A stretch of 64,000 nucleotides of DNA from Dyadobacter psychrotolerans. Lineage in GTDB: Bacteria > Bacteroidota > Bacteroidia > Cytophagales > Spirosomataceae. Positions 27,919-36,033 of the stretch are shown here, piece by piece. The DNA is taken from positions 616,443 to 680,442 of the forward strand of contig NZ_SMFL01000004.1 in assembly GCF_004349265.1 (NCBI RefSeq), read 5' to 3'. Each line of letters begins with the position of its first letter. Position 1 is the stretch's first letter. The notes under the pieces were generated by a model. It was not told the origin of the DNA. It worked only from the letters and a program-made list of their open reading frames with translations, and ran no database searches. Made by a program: the position numbers and the translations under genes.

Positions 27919-28259
27919 AATTGTGTTTGTTGTAACTAAGCAAAAATCTCTCAATTGAGTGATACATTCGCAAAGTTTATTTTCCTGATCTCAGAATATT
28001 TATAAAATTCTCCCGCCAGCGACTCCGGAGCGTTTAGGCGGGCCAGATTAGATTGTGACACAATCTGACATCTAGCCGATTGCGGTTAAGAGGCAATCAA
28101 TGTTTGACAATACCAATGTGGCTGATGAAAGGAAGCAGGAAAAGTTATAACTATATATCCCTCGAAAAGAAGGGTTGGTGAGATAAAGTTTGATAATATG
28201 AATTAGAGTATTTTAGCGCCGTACTGGAATATTCATCGAGTTATAACAAGAAAATTAAA
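27919..28259. other. Intergenic region of the integrated segment, 341 bp
   Basis: Between divergent genes. It holds two adjacent inverted repeats at 28012-28066 (listed separately) and otherwise AT-rich DNA. No frame or RNA gene recognised. Confidence 0.5.
28012..28066. repeat. Two adjacent inverted repeats in the element
   Basis: First: CCCGCC (28012) and GGCGGG (28037) enclose the self-complementary CTCCGGAG (28023-28030). Second: AGATTGTG-A-CACAATCT (28050-28066). The GC-rich first dyad stands out against AT-rich surroundings. It could be a mobile-element end, a recombination site or a regulator site. Confidence 0.6.
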
Positions 28260-28793
28260 ATGCCGGAGTTCAAATTCTACATCTGCGACGACGAGCGACG
28301 CGATCTCGTGAATCAATTAATTACGAAAGGGACGAAGGTCATTCCTGATCTCATGTATGATATTGCTAACTATCGAACGCTGAAAAATGGTAATGAGCTG
28401 TTTAATCACCTACAAAACAACGAAGTTGGCTTCTTGCTGCTCGACACCAGATTCGAGGTTGAACCCCTCGCGGTGTCAAAAAATAGATTTTCAGAGGAGC
28501 CTAAGTATTCTATATATCAACGTAAAGGTGGGCCATACATTAATATCTCCTTTTATACTGGCTACGCAAATGAGGCTTTGTTTCCCTACAAATGCTCAAT
28601 AGTTGAACATTACTCGCATTATATTCACTCTGATAGTTCGATTGAATATGGCTCTCCCGATGGGTTAAATGAGTTTTACAAAGACCTCATAACGCTTATC
28701 AAGAAGCAATGCGCAATTGTCAAAAAAGACGGTAAAAATTTTTGGGTAGGCAAGCAAGTACTAGATATGGATCCTGAATTGAAACATTGGTAG
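28260..28793 (+). CDS. Unknown cytoplasmic protein on the integrated element
   Basis: 177 residues, ATG start, no signal or membrane segment. I do not recognise the family. Visible features: an acidic/basic N-terminus (FYICDDERRDLV), a GFLLLDTRFEVEPL beta-hairpin-like part, many Tyr and His residues in the middle (NISFYTGYANEALF, VEHYSHYIHSD), and a C-terminus with DLITLIKKQCAIVKKDGKNFWVGK. It stands alone between divergent and convergent genes in the integrase-bearing segment, hence accessory cargo. A toxin, immunity or defence role would be guesswork. Confidence 0.6.
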   Translation: MPEFKFYICDDERRDLVNQLITKGTKVIPDLMYDIANYRTLKNGNELFNHLQNNEVGFLLLDTRFEVEPLAVSKNRFSEEPKYSIYQRKGGPYINISFYTGYANEALFPYKCSIVEHYSHYIHSDSSIEYGSPDGLNEFYKDLITLIKKQCAIVKKDGKNFWVGKQVLDMDPELKHW

Positions 28794-28915
28794 CCTTGAT
28801 TCTAAATTTCCGTCTAAATAAGCAACATCTCATTTTACTCGCATGTATGAGTTCGGAAGACAAGTCAGGAGAGCCTATTGATTTGTTTGTGAGTTAGTTA
28901 TGATATAATTTTGCT

Positions 28916-30220
28916 CTACTCTTTTTCACCATCTCTCTCGCGATCCCCTCTCACAAACAGGAGGGGTCGTGAGAGAGATGGTGCAGCGCTAAGCTTCCGT
29001 GCAGATCTCTTAGAAAGCCGACCTTTCAAAGCCTGCATATCCTCACTCACCTTGGTATCTAGAATTTTCGCATAAATCTGAGTTGTCCGAATATTTGTAT
29101 GCCCAAGCATTTTGGAAACACTCTCAATCGGCACGCCATTTTGCAAGGTAATAGTCGTCGCGAACGTATGCCTGGCTACGTGTGAAGTGAGAACCTGATC
29201 GATCCCGCAGATCACGGCAATCTCTTTCAGATAGTCATTCATCTTTTGATTACTCGGCACAGGCAAGACGAGGCCGCGTGATTCACAAAGCGGGTGATCT
29301 TTATATCTATCGATAAGTTGAAGCGCTTCTGGCAACAGCGGAATGTGCAATTTAACATTCGTTTTTGTCCGCTGGGTGAAAATCCACTGTTCACCATCAA
29401 TTCCTCTTGCAATCTGCCTTTTTTCGAGCTTCTGGACATCGGAGTAGGCCAGGCCGGTGAAACAACAAAACAGAAAGGTGTCTCGAACTTGTGCAAGTCG
29501 ATCACTCGCGAACTCTTTGTTAGCCATCAGGTCCAGTTCAGCCCACGTGAGGATCGCTTTGTCAACCTTCTTAAACTTGCCCTTAAAATTCAAATACGGA
29601 TCAAAATTCATCCAGCCATTACCCCAACAAATGTTTACGATTTTGCGAAACATTTTCATGTGCTTCACAACCGCATTGTTGCCCATCTTGGGAACGGACC
29701 GCAGATAAAGTTCATAGTTGGCGATGAAAGCGAAATCGATACGGCTAATATCATAATCAGTCGTGCTGTAATTGCACTGTAAAAATGCCACGGTGTGACG
29801 TTCGAGCACCTTGTAGCGATTGAATGTTCCAATCGCATATTCCTGCCCAACCAATACCTTCATCCGCTAGTTGTGGTCAGCGATCACTGCCATCAATAAC
29901 CGCTGCTTAGGACCGACGCCTGGATATTTGTTTTTGATCGTTTCCGCCGATATCAATGCTCCGTCACGAACCAGAGCGGCGTGGGCATCTAACAATTGCT
30001 GTTCGATATTGCCGAGATAGGCATTAACAGACTTCACCGCCTCTTTCGCACAAGTCACTCTGCCAGCAACCGCATTCCACCGGCTCGGCTCACATTCGCG
30101 CCCGGTCGTAAGTTCTGCTTTTTTACTTTCAACCGTAATCCGCAGATAAATTGGTGCCGGCCCTTTTTGATAATTTTTCGGGTTCTTCAAATAAAAAAGC
30201 AGACTGATCTTTGTTTTCAT
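28916..30220 (-). pseudogene. Tyrosine recombinase (integrase) interrupted by one in-frame TAG
   Basis: Reading down from ATG 30220, an Arm-type DNA-binding domain (LYLRITVES-like, ITVESKKAELTTG) runs to ADHN, then TAG (29869-29867), then in the same frame RMKVLVGQEYA, the SAM-like core-binding domain and the catalytic domain. Catalytic pieces are present: HVARHTFA (H-x-x-R), LGHTNI (His) and TQIYAKI (Tyr nucleophile). The first Arg site reads TGLAYSD, as in other Bacteroidota integrases that lack that Arg. Replacing TAG by CAG gives ADHNQRMKVLVG, the normal family text, so one C-to-T change explains the break. The two halves would be 117 and 315 residues. The 3' end carries an unusual hairpin. 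Confidence 0.88.
28927..28983. repeat. 24-bp-arm hairpin at the 3' end of the integrase gene
   Basis: Arms 28927-28950 and 28960-28983 pair at nearly every position (13 perfect outer pairs around CACCATCTCTCTC) with a 9-base loop. It encodes the last ~20 residues of the recombinase (RGDRERDGE), which do not look like the family end. It has no T-run, so a palindromic insertion is likelier than a terminator. Confidence 0.75.
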
Positions 30221-30246
30221 ACCCTTTTTCAGGTTAAAAAGTTTAA

Positions 30247-30278
30247 CAAAAGTAGTCTTGCAAGCCTGATCAGCACAA
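30247..30278 (-). promoter_or_regulatory. Promoter of the integrase gene
   Basis: On the minus strand TTG (30278-30276), 21 bases, then TACTTTTG (30254-30247), a full Bacteroidota promoter. The expected start of transcription is ~20 bases before the integrase ATG at 30220. Confidence 0.7.
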
Positions 30279-30303
30279 GATGTTTACTAGGTAAACATCT
30301 TGT
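30275..30303. promoter_or_regulatory. 29-base palindrome over the integrase promoter (operator candidate)
   Basis: ACAAGATGTTTAC and GTAAACATCTTGT are perfect 13-bp arms around TAG. Its left edge contains the -33 TTG of the integrase promoter, so a bound dimer would block transcription. It also lies between integrase and tRNA-Lys, where attachment or arm sites can be found; operator is my first choice. Confidence 0.65.
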
Positions 30304-30416
30304 TACACAGGGAGTTGTAGCGATTCTGGTGAGTCAAATTTGCAGATCTTTGAACTCACCGAATTACTCACCAAAAATCTGTGGAAAATTGAATATTTTG
30401 GGACAATCGGAAAAGA

Positions 30417-30451
30417 AAAAAGCCTGCTAATCGCTTGAATTGCAGGCTTTT
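30417..30451 (-). terminator. Terminator of tRNA-Lys
   Basis: AAAAGCCTGC (30417-30426) pairs with GCAGGCTTTT (30442-30451). Read on the minus strand, downstream of the tRNA, the stem is followed by TTTTTTCTTTTC. Confidence 0.8.
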
Positions 30452-30475
30452 GATGCTTTTTGTTATTTCTTCAAG

Positions 30476-30548
30476 TGATCCCGCTGGGATTCGAACCCAG
30501 GACCCATACATTAAAAGTGTATTGCTCTACCAGCTGAGCTACGGAATC
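30476..30548 (-). tRNA. tRNA-Lys (anticodon UUU)
   Basis: 73 bases on the minus strand fold as a full cloverleaf. Acceptor stem GATTCCG/CGGGATC (one T-G pair), D stem GCTC/GAGC, anticodon stem ATACA/TGTAT around CTTTTAA (anticodon TTT), T stem CTGGG/CCCAG around TTCGAAT, discriminator A. CCA is not encoded. Its 3' end faces the broken integrase, the usual arrangement when an element has used a tRNA 3' end as its site. Confidence 0.95.
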
Positions 30549-30648
30549 ATTTGCTGACTTTATTTCAAACTGTTCAACATTCAGTTTCGCAATTCAAGTA
30601 ATCTTTCAACCTGTTGGATTAGCCGAAGCGTTTTCCGTTATTGCGATG

Positions 30649-30679
30649 CAAAAGTAGAATTCTAAAAAGTATAATGCAA
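30649..30679 (-). promoter_or_regulatory. Promoter of tRNA-Lys
   Basis: On the minus strand TTG (30679-30677), 20 bases, TACTTTTG (30656-30649). It gives a leader of ~94 bases before the tRNA. Its -33 part lies on the first codons of the divergent gene at 30674. Confidence 0.75.
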
Positions 30680-31408
30680 ATTCTGTTAAAAAAATACATT
30701 TCATTTTGGCTTTTAACGAGCCTCTTTTTTGCTTTTTTACCGGCCAAATCAGCCAGTATATCTGAGTTAAAAACTGCTGATTCTCTGTTTGCTATGGCTA
30801 AATATGCGGAGGCAGAAATATTGTACAAAAAAAACTTTACAGAAGATGAAAAAAATAATCAAAACCTTCTTTTGAAGCTTGCTTTTTTATCTGAAAAGAC
30901 AAATAATGTTACCAATTGCCTGTTTTATTTAAGTAAACTCGCACTCGTCAGTCCTTCCCGCCGTCTTTTTGAAAAAATGGATAATTTGGCGGCTGAGCAA
31001 AATTTAAGTGGCTATGAATTTGACGATTACAATTATTTTATAATTTTTTACAGGCGCTATGGTGATTACATACCAATATTGCTCCTAACTTTGGGGGCAT
31101 ATATCGTTTTCATCATGATTTTGAAAACAAGGCGGAAAGAACCAATTTTGCAAATTCATAAGGTCTCAACGGTTGTATATCTTGTTATTTTGCTCGGTAT
31201 GATAAATGTTCCGTCGTTATATAAAACGGGGATCATCATGAATGACAACACGTTTTTACGGGAAGAGCCCTCGTCGGCTTCCGGTGTTATTGAGATTGTG
31301 AGAAAGGGACACAAAATAACGCTATTTGGATCAGTCGATCATTGGGATCGGGTAATTTGGAATAATAAGATTGTTTATATTCGTAAAAATGACATTTGGT
31401 CGATTTAG
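30674..31408 (+). CDS. BatE-like exported protein (TPR, two membrane segments, SH3-like end)
   Basis: About 244 residues from ATG 30674 (TTG 30641 lies within the tRNA-Lys promoter and is rejected). Signal peptide ending PAKSAS, then a TPR-like helical part (KTADSLFAMAKYAEAEILYKK), two hydrophobic segments (about 135-155 and 168-185), and a C-terminal bacterial SH3-like domain with TFLREEPSSASGVIEIVRKG and WDRVIW. This order (TPR, two TM, SH3) is that of BatE in the Bacteroides aerotolerance operon, but no other bat gene is nearby. Function of this lone copy is unknown. Similarity judged by layout only. Confidence 0.65.
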   Translation: MQILLKKYISFWLLTSLFFAFLPAKSASISELKTADSLFAMAKYAEAEILYKKNFTEDEKNNQNLLLKLAFLSEKTNNVTNCLFYLSKLALVSPSRRLFEKMDNLAAEQNLSGYEFDDYNYFIIFYRRYGDYIPILLLTLGAYIVFIMILKTRRKEPILQIHKVSTVVYLVILLGMINVPSLYKTGIIMNDNTFLREEPSSASGVIEIVRKGHKITLFGSVDHWDRVIWNNKIVYIRKNDIWSI

Positions 31409-31490
31409 TTAGACATTACTGGTATCATTTTTGTAGTCTGAAAAGTTTGTGTTTATATTTAAAGGGTACTTTATTAAAAATTAAAGCTGT

Positions 31491-31928
31491 ATGAAAAAGC
31501 CAATGAAACGTATTTTACTATTTATGACCGGTATTGCCATGTTGGGTATGGCGTCTTCCTGTAAAGAAGAGGGACCTCACAAAGACGATATTGTTAAATT
31601 TTCGGCAACCATTAACAGTGCACCGACAGTTGGTACAGGCGCTTTTGAATACAATAAAGTTACCAGAGAGCTTTCCTACAATGTATCGTATTCCAATATT
31701 GTACCTTTTGCGGTAACAATCAATCATGCTACTCCGGGGTGGCAAAGAGGACCTGTGCTCGTGAACCTTCCTGGTTTCACAGCTTCACAGGTTACCGGCA
31801 AAACGCGTGTTCTAACTTTGGCTGAACAAACGGAACTGATCAATGGCCTGTTTTATGTCAACATCGCACCAAAGGACAATCCAACTAAAGAAGTTAGAGG
31901 TCAGATTTTGCCAAACGAACTCGATTAA
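31491..31928 (+). CDS. CHRD-domain lipoprotein
   Basis: 145 residues; a second ATG at 31503 is an equally plausible start. Lipobox ASSC near residue 23-24. The mature part holds the CHRD-type pattern: FSATINSAP at the start, ELSYNVSYSNI, VTINHATPGWQRGPV, and the closing GLFYVNIAPKDNPTKEVRGQI, which is the strongest signature. CHRD domains occur in chordin and in many bacterial secreted proteins; their bacterial function is not settled. Monocistronic, followed by a strong terminator shared with the convergent helicase gene. Confidence 0.8.
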   Translation: MKKPMKRILLFMTGIAMLGMASSCKEEGPHKDDIVKFSATINSAPTVGTGAFEYNKVTRELSYNVSYSNIVPFAVTINHATPGWQRGPVLVNLPGFTASQVTGKTRVLTLAEQTELINGLFYVNIAPKDNPTKEVRGQILPNELD

Positions 31929-31949
31929 TTTTTTATAAAAATATAAAAG

Positions 31950-31989
31950 ATGAGGCTGTTAGATTTGATTCTGACAGCCTCATTTTTTT
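31950..31989 (+). terminator. Terminator after CHRD gene
   Basis: ATGAGGCTGT and ACAGCCTCAT form a perfect 10-bp stem with 14 bases in the loop, followed by seven T. The A-rich 5' flank may let it serve the convergent helicase gene too. Confidence 0.85.
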
Positions 31990-32002
31990 GCCTAAGCATA
32001 TA

Positions 32003-33238
32003 TTATTTCTTCTTTTTCTTCCTTTTAACTCCTTCGTATTCTTCTACCTCTTTCATCAAACCTTTCAAATCGTAAGTTGTATCAGTTGTGAAATCCAGAG
32101 TTTCTGAATAATCGTTTGCGCTGATTTTAACGACCTCGATTGGTTTTCCCAAATACTCTTCAATTTCTTCAAGGATCGGTTTTTCTTCAGGACTGCAGAA
32201 AGAAACAGCAAGTCCTTTCTGTGTGCCTCTGCCGGTACGTCCCACACGGTGAACATAATTTTCTGCCTGCTCGGGCAAATCGTAATTTACCACATAGTCA
32301 ACATTTGCAATATCAATACCTCTTGAACTGACATCAGTGGCAATTAATATCTTCGTTTCGCCTTTTCTAAACTGATTTAAAGCATCGAGGCGGTCGGTTT
32401 GATCTTTGTCTCCGTGAATGGTAAGACTTTTGATTTCCATCCTTTCAAGCGCTGCAAATAACCGTTCAGCTCGGACCTTTGTTCTTACGAATACAAGAAT
32501 TTTACTTTCCGGGTTTTCCTTAATTACCCTTTCAAGGAAAAATCTTTTATCATCCATGCCCACATAAGCAACCGAATGCGTAATGTTTCTGGCAACCGGA
32601 TTGTTCGGAGAAATCTGAATACGGATGGCATTTCTGACAAGTGAATAGGCAAGCTTCTTTATTTTTTCATTGATAGTAGCCGAGAAAAATAATGTCTGGC
32701 GGTTTTTAGGAAGGAATTTAATCAAATCCTGTATATCCTTTATAAAACCCAGATCGAGCATGTGGTCGGCTTCGTCCAAAACCAGTACTTCAATACGGTT
32801 CAGCTTGATATGTCCCTGGCTAACCAGATCAAACATTCTTCCCGGGGTGGAAATCAGCACATCAATCCCTTTTTCCAGCTGTGCAATCTGTGGTCCCTGT
32901 TCAACACCGCCAAACACACTAAATGCTTTTACTTTGGTATACTGTCCGATCCTGTCAAATACTTCTGTAATCTGGATGGCCAGCTCACGCGTAGGAACCA
33001 TGACAATGCACCGGATGCCTTCCGAACGGGAAGACACTTTCTGATTGTGCAACATGTCGATAACCGGAATAGCGAAAGCTGCCGTTTTACCTGTTCCTGT
33101 CTGTGCAATGGCAAGAACGTCTTCACCCTTCATAATCGCCGGGATGGCTTTAAACTGAATGTCTGTGGGACGTTTAAATCCGGTTTTCTCCAGACTTCGT
33201 TTTATTTCCGGAGCAATATGGTAATCATCAAATTTCAT
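32003..33238 (-). CDS. DEAD-box RNA helicase (RhlE/CshA type)
   Basis: 411 residues with every DEAD-box motif: Q motif (FKRPTDIQ), AQTGTGKT (45-52), PTRELA, GG, TPGR, DEAD (155-158), SAT (186-188), and in the second RecA domain the ATDVSSRGIDI and HRVGRTGR motifs. The tail is short and very basic (EEYEGVKRKKKKK), fitting RNA binding. Unwinds RNA duplexes in ribosome assembly or mRNA decay, often cold-induced. Transcribed from its own promoter with a 9-bp hairpin in the leader. Which paralogue it is cannot be fixed from sequence alone. Confidence 0.93.
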   Translation of the reverse strand: MKFDDYHIAPEIKRSLEKTGFKRPTDIQFKAIPAIMKGEDVLAIAQTGTGKTAAFAIPVIDMLHNQKVSSRSEGIRCIVMVPTRELAIQITEVFDRIGQYTKVKAFSVFGGVEQGPQIAQLEKGIDVLISTPGRMFDLVSQGHIKLNRIEVLVLDEADHMLDLGFIKDIQDLIKFLPKNRQTLFFSATINEKIKKLAYSLVRNAIRIQISPNNPVARNITHSVAYVGMDDKRFFLERVIKENPESKILVFVRTKVRAERLFAALERMEIKSLTIHGDKDQTDRLDALNQFRKGETKILIATDVSSRGIDIANVDYVVNYDLPEQAENYVHRVGRTGRGTQKGLAVSFCSPEEKPILEEIEEYLGKPIEVVKISANDYSETLDFTTDTTYDLKGLMKEVEEYEGVKRKKKKK

Positions 33239-33252
33239 AATAACGATTGTTC

Positions 33253-33277
33253 AAGTGAACCGCAAACGGGTTCACTT
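33253..33277. promoter_or_regulatory. Hairpin in the helicase mRNA leader
   Basis: AAGTGAACC and GGTTCACTT form a perfect 9-bp stem around seven bases, between the promoter (33292) and the ATG (33238). It could be an operator or an RNA structure sensed by the helicase itself. Confidence 0.5.
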
Positions 33278-33291
33278 TATGTAACATGCGG

Positions 33292-33299
33292 CAAAGATA
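33292..33299 (-). promoter_or_regulatory. -7 promoter element of the helicase gene
   Basis: TATCTTTG on the minus strand; a TTCTG about 20 bases upstream is a poor -33 match. Confidence 0.5.
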
Positions 33300-33369
33300 C
33301 GTTCGTTATCGGTGTTTTACAGAAATTCCAGCAAATCGGATTATGGTGATAGGTTAAATTGGAAAATCG

Positions 33370-33669
33370 TTAATGCCTTTCTTCGTAAAATCTGAGCTTA
33401 TTTTTAAGATTTATAATTTCCAGTTTCATCAGCTCCATCTGATCAAGGAGCGTATGGACCGCGCCGATACCCTCGGCATTAATTGCCAGATCATCATGCA
33501 GTCGGAGCATTCTTTCAATTTTATGCAGTTCCGGAATATGGATAAACTGTGTTTCCTTTACAAAAATAGTTTCAAGCAATCCAATTTCTTCCAAAGATTC
33601 TACGAAGGTATATTCCACGTTGTAGTATGTGCAAAACTTATCAGCAGCTATCAATTGATCCGTTTCCAT
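33370..33669 (-). CDS. cbpM: CbpM-type chaperone modulator
   Basis: 99 residues, no signal. MerR-like winged-helix start (LIAADKFCTYYNVEYTFVESLEEIGLL), then HIPELHKIERMLRLHDDLAINAEGIGAVHTLLDQME and a short coiled coil. This is the CbpM family, small proteins that bind the J domain of CbpA and inhibit it. The gene lies 12 bases after cbpA in the same direction, the standard cbpA-cbpM operon, which supports the assignment more than sequence alone would. Confidence 0.85.
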   Translation of the reverse strand: METDQLIAADKFCTYYNVEYTFVESLEEIGLLETIFVKETQFIHIPELHKIERMLRLHDDLAINAEGIGAVHTLLDQMELMKLEIINLKNKLRFYEERH

Positions 33670-33681
33670 ATCTTTATCCGG

Positions 33682-34563
33682 TTACGATTTAGACAATTCT
33701 GTAAATAATTCCTTTTGTTTATCTGATAAATTGGTAGGGATTTTAACATTAAATGTCACATAGAGGTCTCCAAAACTTCCTTCTTTTTTGTAAACCGGAA
33801 AACCTTTTCCTTTTAGTCTGACAGCAGTGCCATTTTGGGTTTCGGGTTGTACGCTCAGCTTTACTTTTCCGCTGAGTGTTTCGATGATCAAGTCACCGCC
33901 CAGAACTGCCGTGTACAAATCGACATCTGCTTTGAGATGAATGTCACTGCCCGACCTTTTAAATTTGTCGTCGTTTGCCACGGTAAAAGTAAGGTACAGA
34001 TCACCATTTGGCCCGCCGTTTGATCCGGGACCTCCGTGACCTGAAATCTTGATGGTTTGTCCGTTTTCAATGCCGGCCGGTACAGTTATCCTGATATTTT
34101 TTCCGTTTACATTTAAGGTCTGTTTATGTGTTTCATAAGCTTCCAGCAGCGTTAAATTAACTTCTGCTTTGTAATCCTGCCCTCGGAATCTGGTCTGTCT
34201 GCCGCCACCAAATCCCGAGGAGGAGCCGAACATAGATTCGAAGAAATCGGAAAAACCTCCTCCATCATCTCCTGCGTTCCATCCGGCACTTTGTTGTGCA
34301 CGTCCTCTTGACTGCCTGGCTCTCTCATATTCTTCACCATGCTGCCAGTCTTTTCCGTACTGATCATATTTTTTACGTTTTTCAGGATCGCTCAGCACTT
34401 CATTGGCCTCATTGAGCTCCTGAAATTTCTTTTGTGCTTCTTTATCGTCGGGGTTCAGGTCAGGATGATATTTTCTGGCCAGTTTTCGGTATGCATTTTT
34501 AATATCCTTGTCCGATGCGGTTTTTTCTAAACCCAGTATCTGGTAATAGTCAACAAATGCCAT
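33682..34563 (-). CDS. cbpA: CbpA-type J-domain co-chaperone (DnaJ paralogue)
   Basis: 293 residues. J domain at 1-70 with the essential HPD at 33-35, a Gly/Phe-rich linker with many Ser ([21 protein letters not shown]), and the DnaJ C-terminal peptide-binding domains ([32 protein letters not shown]). The Cys-rich zinc domain of DnaJ is missing, which fits CbpA (DnaJ class II). It stimulates DnaK and, in E. coli, binds curved DNA. First gene of an operon with cbpM. Confidence 0.92.
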   Translation of the reverse strand: MAFVDYYQILGLEKTASDKDIKNAYRKLARKYHPDLNPDDKEAQKKFQELNEANEVLSDPEKRKKYDQYGKDWQHGEEYERARQSRGRAQQSAGWNAGDDGGGFSDFFESMFGSSSGFGGGRQTRFRGQDYKAEVNLTLLEAYETHKQTLNVNGKNIRITVPAGIENGQTIKISGHGGPGSNGGPNGDLYLTFTVANDDKFKRSGSDIHLKADVDLYTAVLGGDLIIETLSGKVKLSVQPETQNGTAVRLKGKGFPVYKKEGSFGDLYVTFNVKIPTNLSDKQKELFTELSKS

Positions 34564-34627
34564 AATTCAGTATATCTTATAAGTGGTCAATATCCGGATT
34601 GGTACTAACCGTGTTTTTCTTTTAAAG

Positions 34628-34849
34628 TTATTTTCTTTCGATCATTCGTAGGTAAAGATCTTCAACTTTTTTTCTTGCCCAAGGCGTTTTTCTCAAAAAT
34701 TTGAGACTGGACTTGATGCTAGGTTCAAACTGAAAGCTGTTGATGTTTATATGTTGGCCCAACTCTTCCCAGCCGTAGTGATCAACGAGCTCATTGAGAA
34801 TTACTTCCAGTGTTTTTCCGTGCAGCGGGTTATTAAGTTGTTCAGACAT
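34628..34849 (-). CDS. VF530 family (DUF2132) DNA-binding protein
   Basis: 73 residues. The family text is clear: [21 protein letters not shown] near the start, [26 protein letters not shown], then KVEDLYLRM. Members are small four-helix proteins that bind DNA; their role in the cell is not known to me. It is 64 bases upstream of cbpA in the same direction and may share its transcript. Confidence 0.85.
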   Translation of the reverse strand: MSEQLNNPLHGKTLEVILNELVDHYGWEELGQHININSFQFEPSIKSSLKFLRKTPWARKKVEDLYLRMIERK

Positions 34850-34941
34850 TGTTAAGATTAAATTTGCAATAAGTTAAAGCTAGTTCATTAGAATAAATAA
34901 TAATAATGCTTAGGTATTAGTTCAAAAAATAATTCAGTTAT

Positions 34942-35922
34942 ATGGATCAGATTAATTGGGGAATAATAGGCTGTGGTAATGTTACGGAGGTCAAAAGCGG
35001 ACCTGCTTTTAATAAAGTCGAAAATTCCCGGCTTGTAGCTGTGATGCGAAGAGATGCAGAAAAAGCTGCTGACTATGCCCAAAGGCATGGTGTTCCAAAA
35101 TGGTATTCTGATGTGGACGAACTGATTAATGATCCAGCTGTCAACGCCATATACATTGCAACCCCTCCGGATGTGCACGAGGAATATGCCATAAAGGCAA
35201 TGCGCGCAGGAAAACCAGTTTATGTGGAAAAACCCATGGCTCGCAATGCAGATGAATGCAGCCGTATGAATGCGGTCAGCAAAGAGACCGGCGTTCCGCT
35301 TTTTGTAGCGTACTACCGCCGCTGTTTACCATATTTTGTTAAACTGAAAGAGTTGATTGACAATAAGGTTATCGGTGACATACGGTTTGTAAATATCTGT
35401 CTTCAATGGCAGCCATACGAAGAAGAAGTTGGAAGTAATCCAAAACCGCGCTGGCGGGTGGATCCGGCAGTTTCCGGAGGAGGTCATTTTCATGACCTGG
35501 CTTCCCACCAGTTTGATCTGCTTGAATACATTTTCGGACCGGTTAACACTGCAAGTGGGATTTCACGTAATCAGGCTGGTTTATACGAGGCGGATGATAT
35601 TACAGTGGCTAATTTTGAGTTCGAGTCCGGTATTCTGGGTAATGGAAGCTGGTGTTACACGGTAAACAAGATTCAGCGGGAAGATTTAGCAACCATCACC
35701 GGATCGAAAGGCAGAATTTCTTTTTCATTCTTCGAAAAGTTTGACATCATTGTTGAAACAGAGCAGGGTACCGAGATTTTTAATATACCTTATCCGGCAC
35801 ACGTGCAGCAACCGCTTATTGAACAGATTGTTAAAGATTTAAGAGGGGAGGGGAAAAGTCCAAGCAATGGGCAAACCGGAGCGCGTGCGAACCTGATTAT
35901 GGACTGGATTACCGCAAAGTAA
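34942..35922 (+). CDS. Gfo/Idh/MocA family NAD(P)-dependent oxidoreductase
   Basis: 326 residues. Rossmann start WGIIGCGNVTEVKSGPAF with GxGxxT/A motif, then IYIATPPDVHEEYAIKAMRAGKPVYVEKPMA, the EKP motif with the catalytic Lys. The C-terminal domain has GGGHFHDLASHQFDLLEYIFG, with the His residues expected in sugar dehydrogenases of this family. Cytoplasmic. Acts on a sugar, inositol or similar polyol; substrate cannot be read. Divergent from the VF530 gene and followed by a tiny Lys-rich gene; no operon partners. Confidence 0.88.
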   Translation: MDQINWGIIGCGNVTEVKSGPAFNKVENSRLVAVMRRDAEKAADYAQRHGVPKWYSDVDELINDPAVNAIYIATPPDVHEEYAIKAMRAGKPVYVEKPMARNADECSRMNAVSKETGVPLFVAYYRRCLPYFVKLKELIDNKVIGDIRFVNICLQWQPYEEEVGSNPKPRWRVDPAVSGGGHFHDLASHQFDLLEYIFGPVNTASGISRNQAGLYEADDITVANFEFESGILGNGSWCYTVNKIQREDLATITGSKGRISFSFFEKFDIIVETEQGTEIFNIPYPAHVQQPLIEQIVKDLRGEGKSPSNGQTGARANLIMDWITAK

Positions 35923-36033
35923 GCCTTGGTTTAACACTGGAATAACTGATGTTTGAAAAATGTCGTGTGGTAAATACCAAATTCAGAAGTATTTCAGTTA
36001 TTTTACGAAAATTAACATTAAAAAATACTAGTC

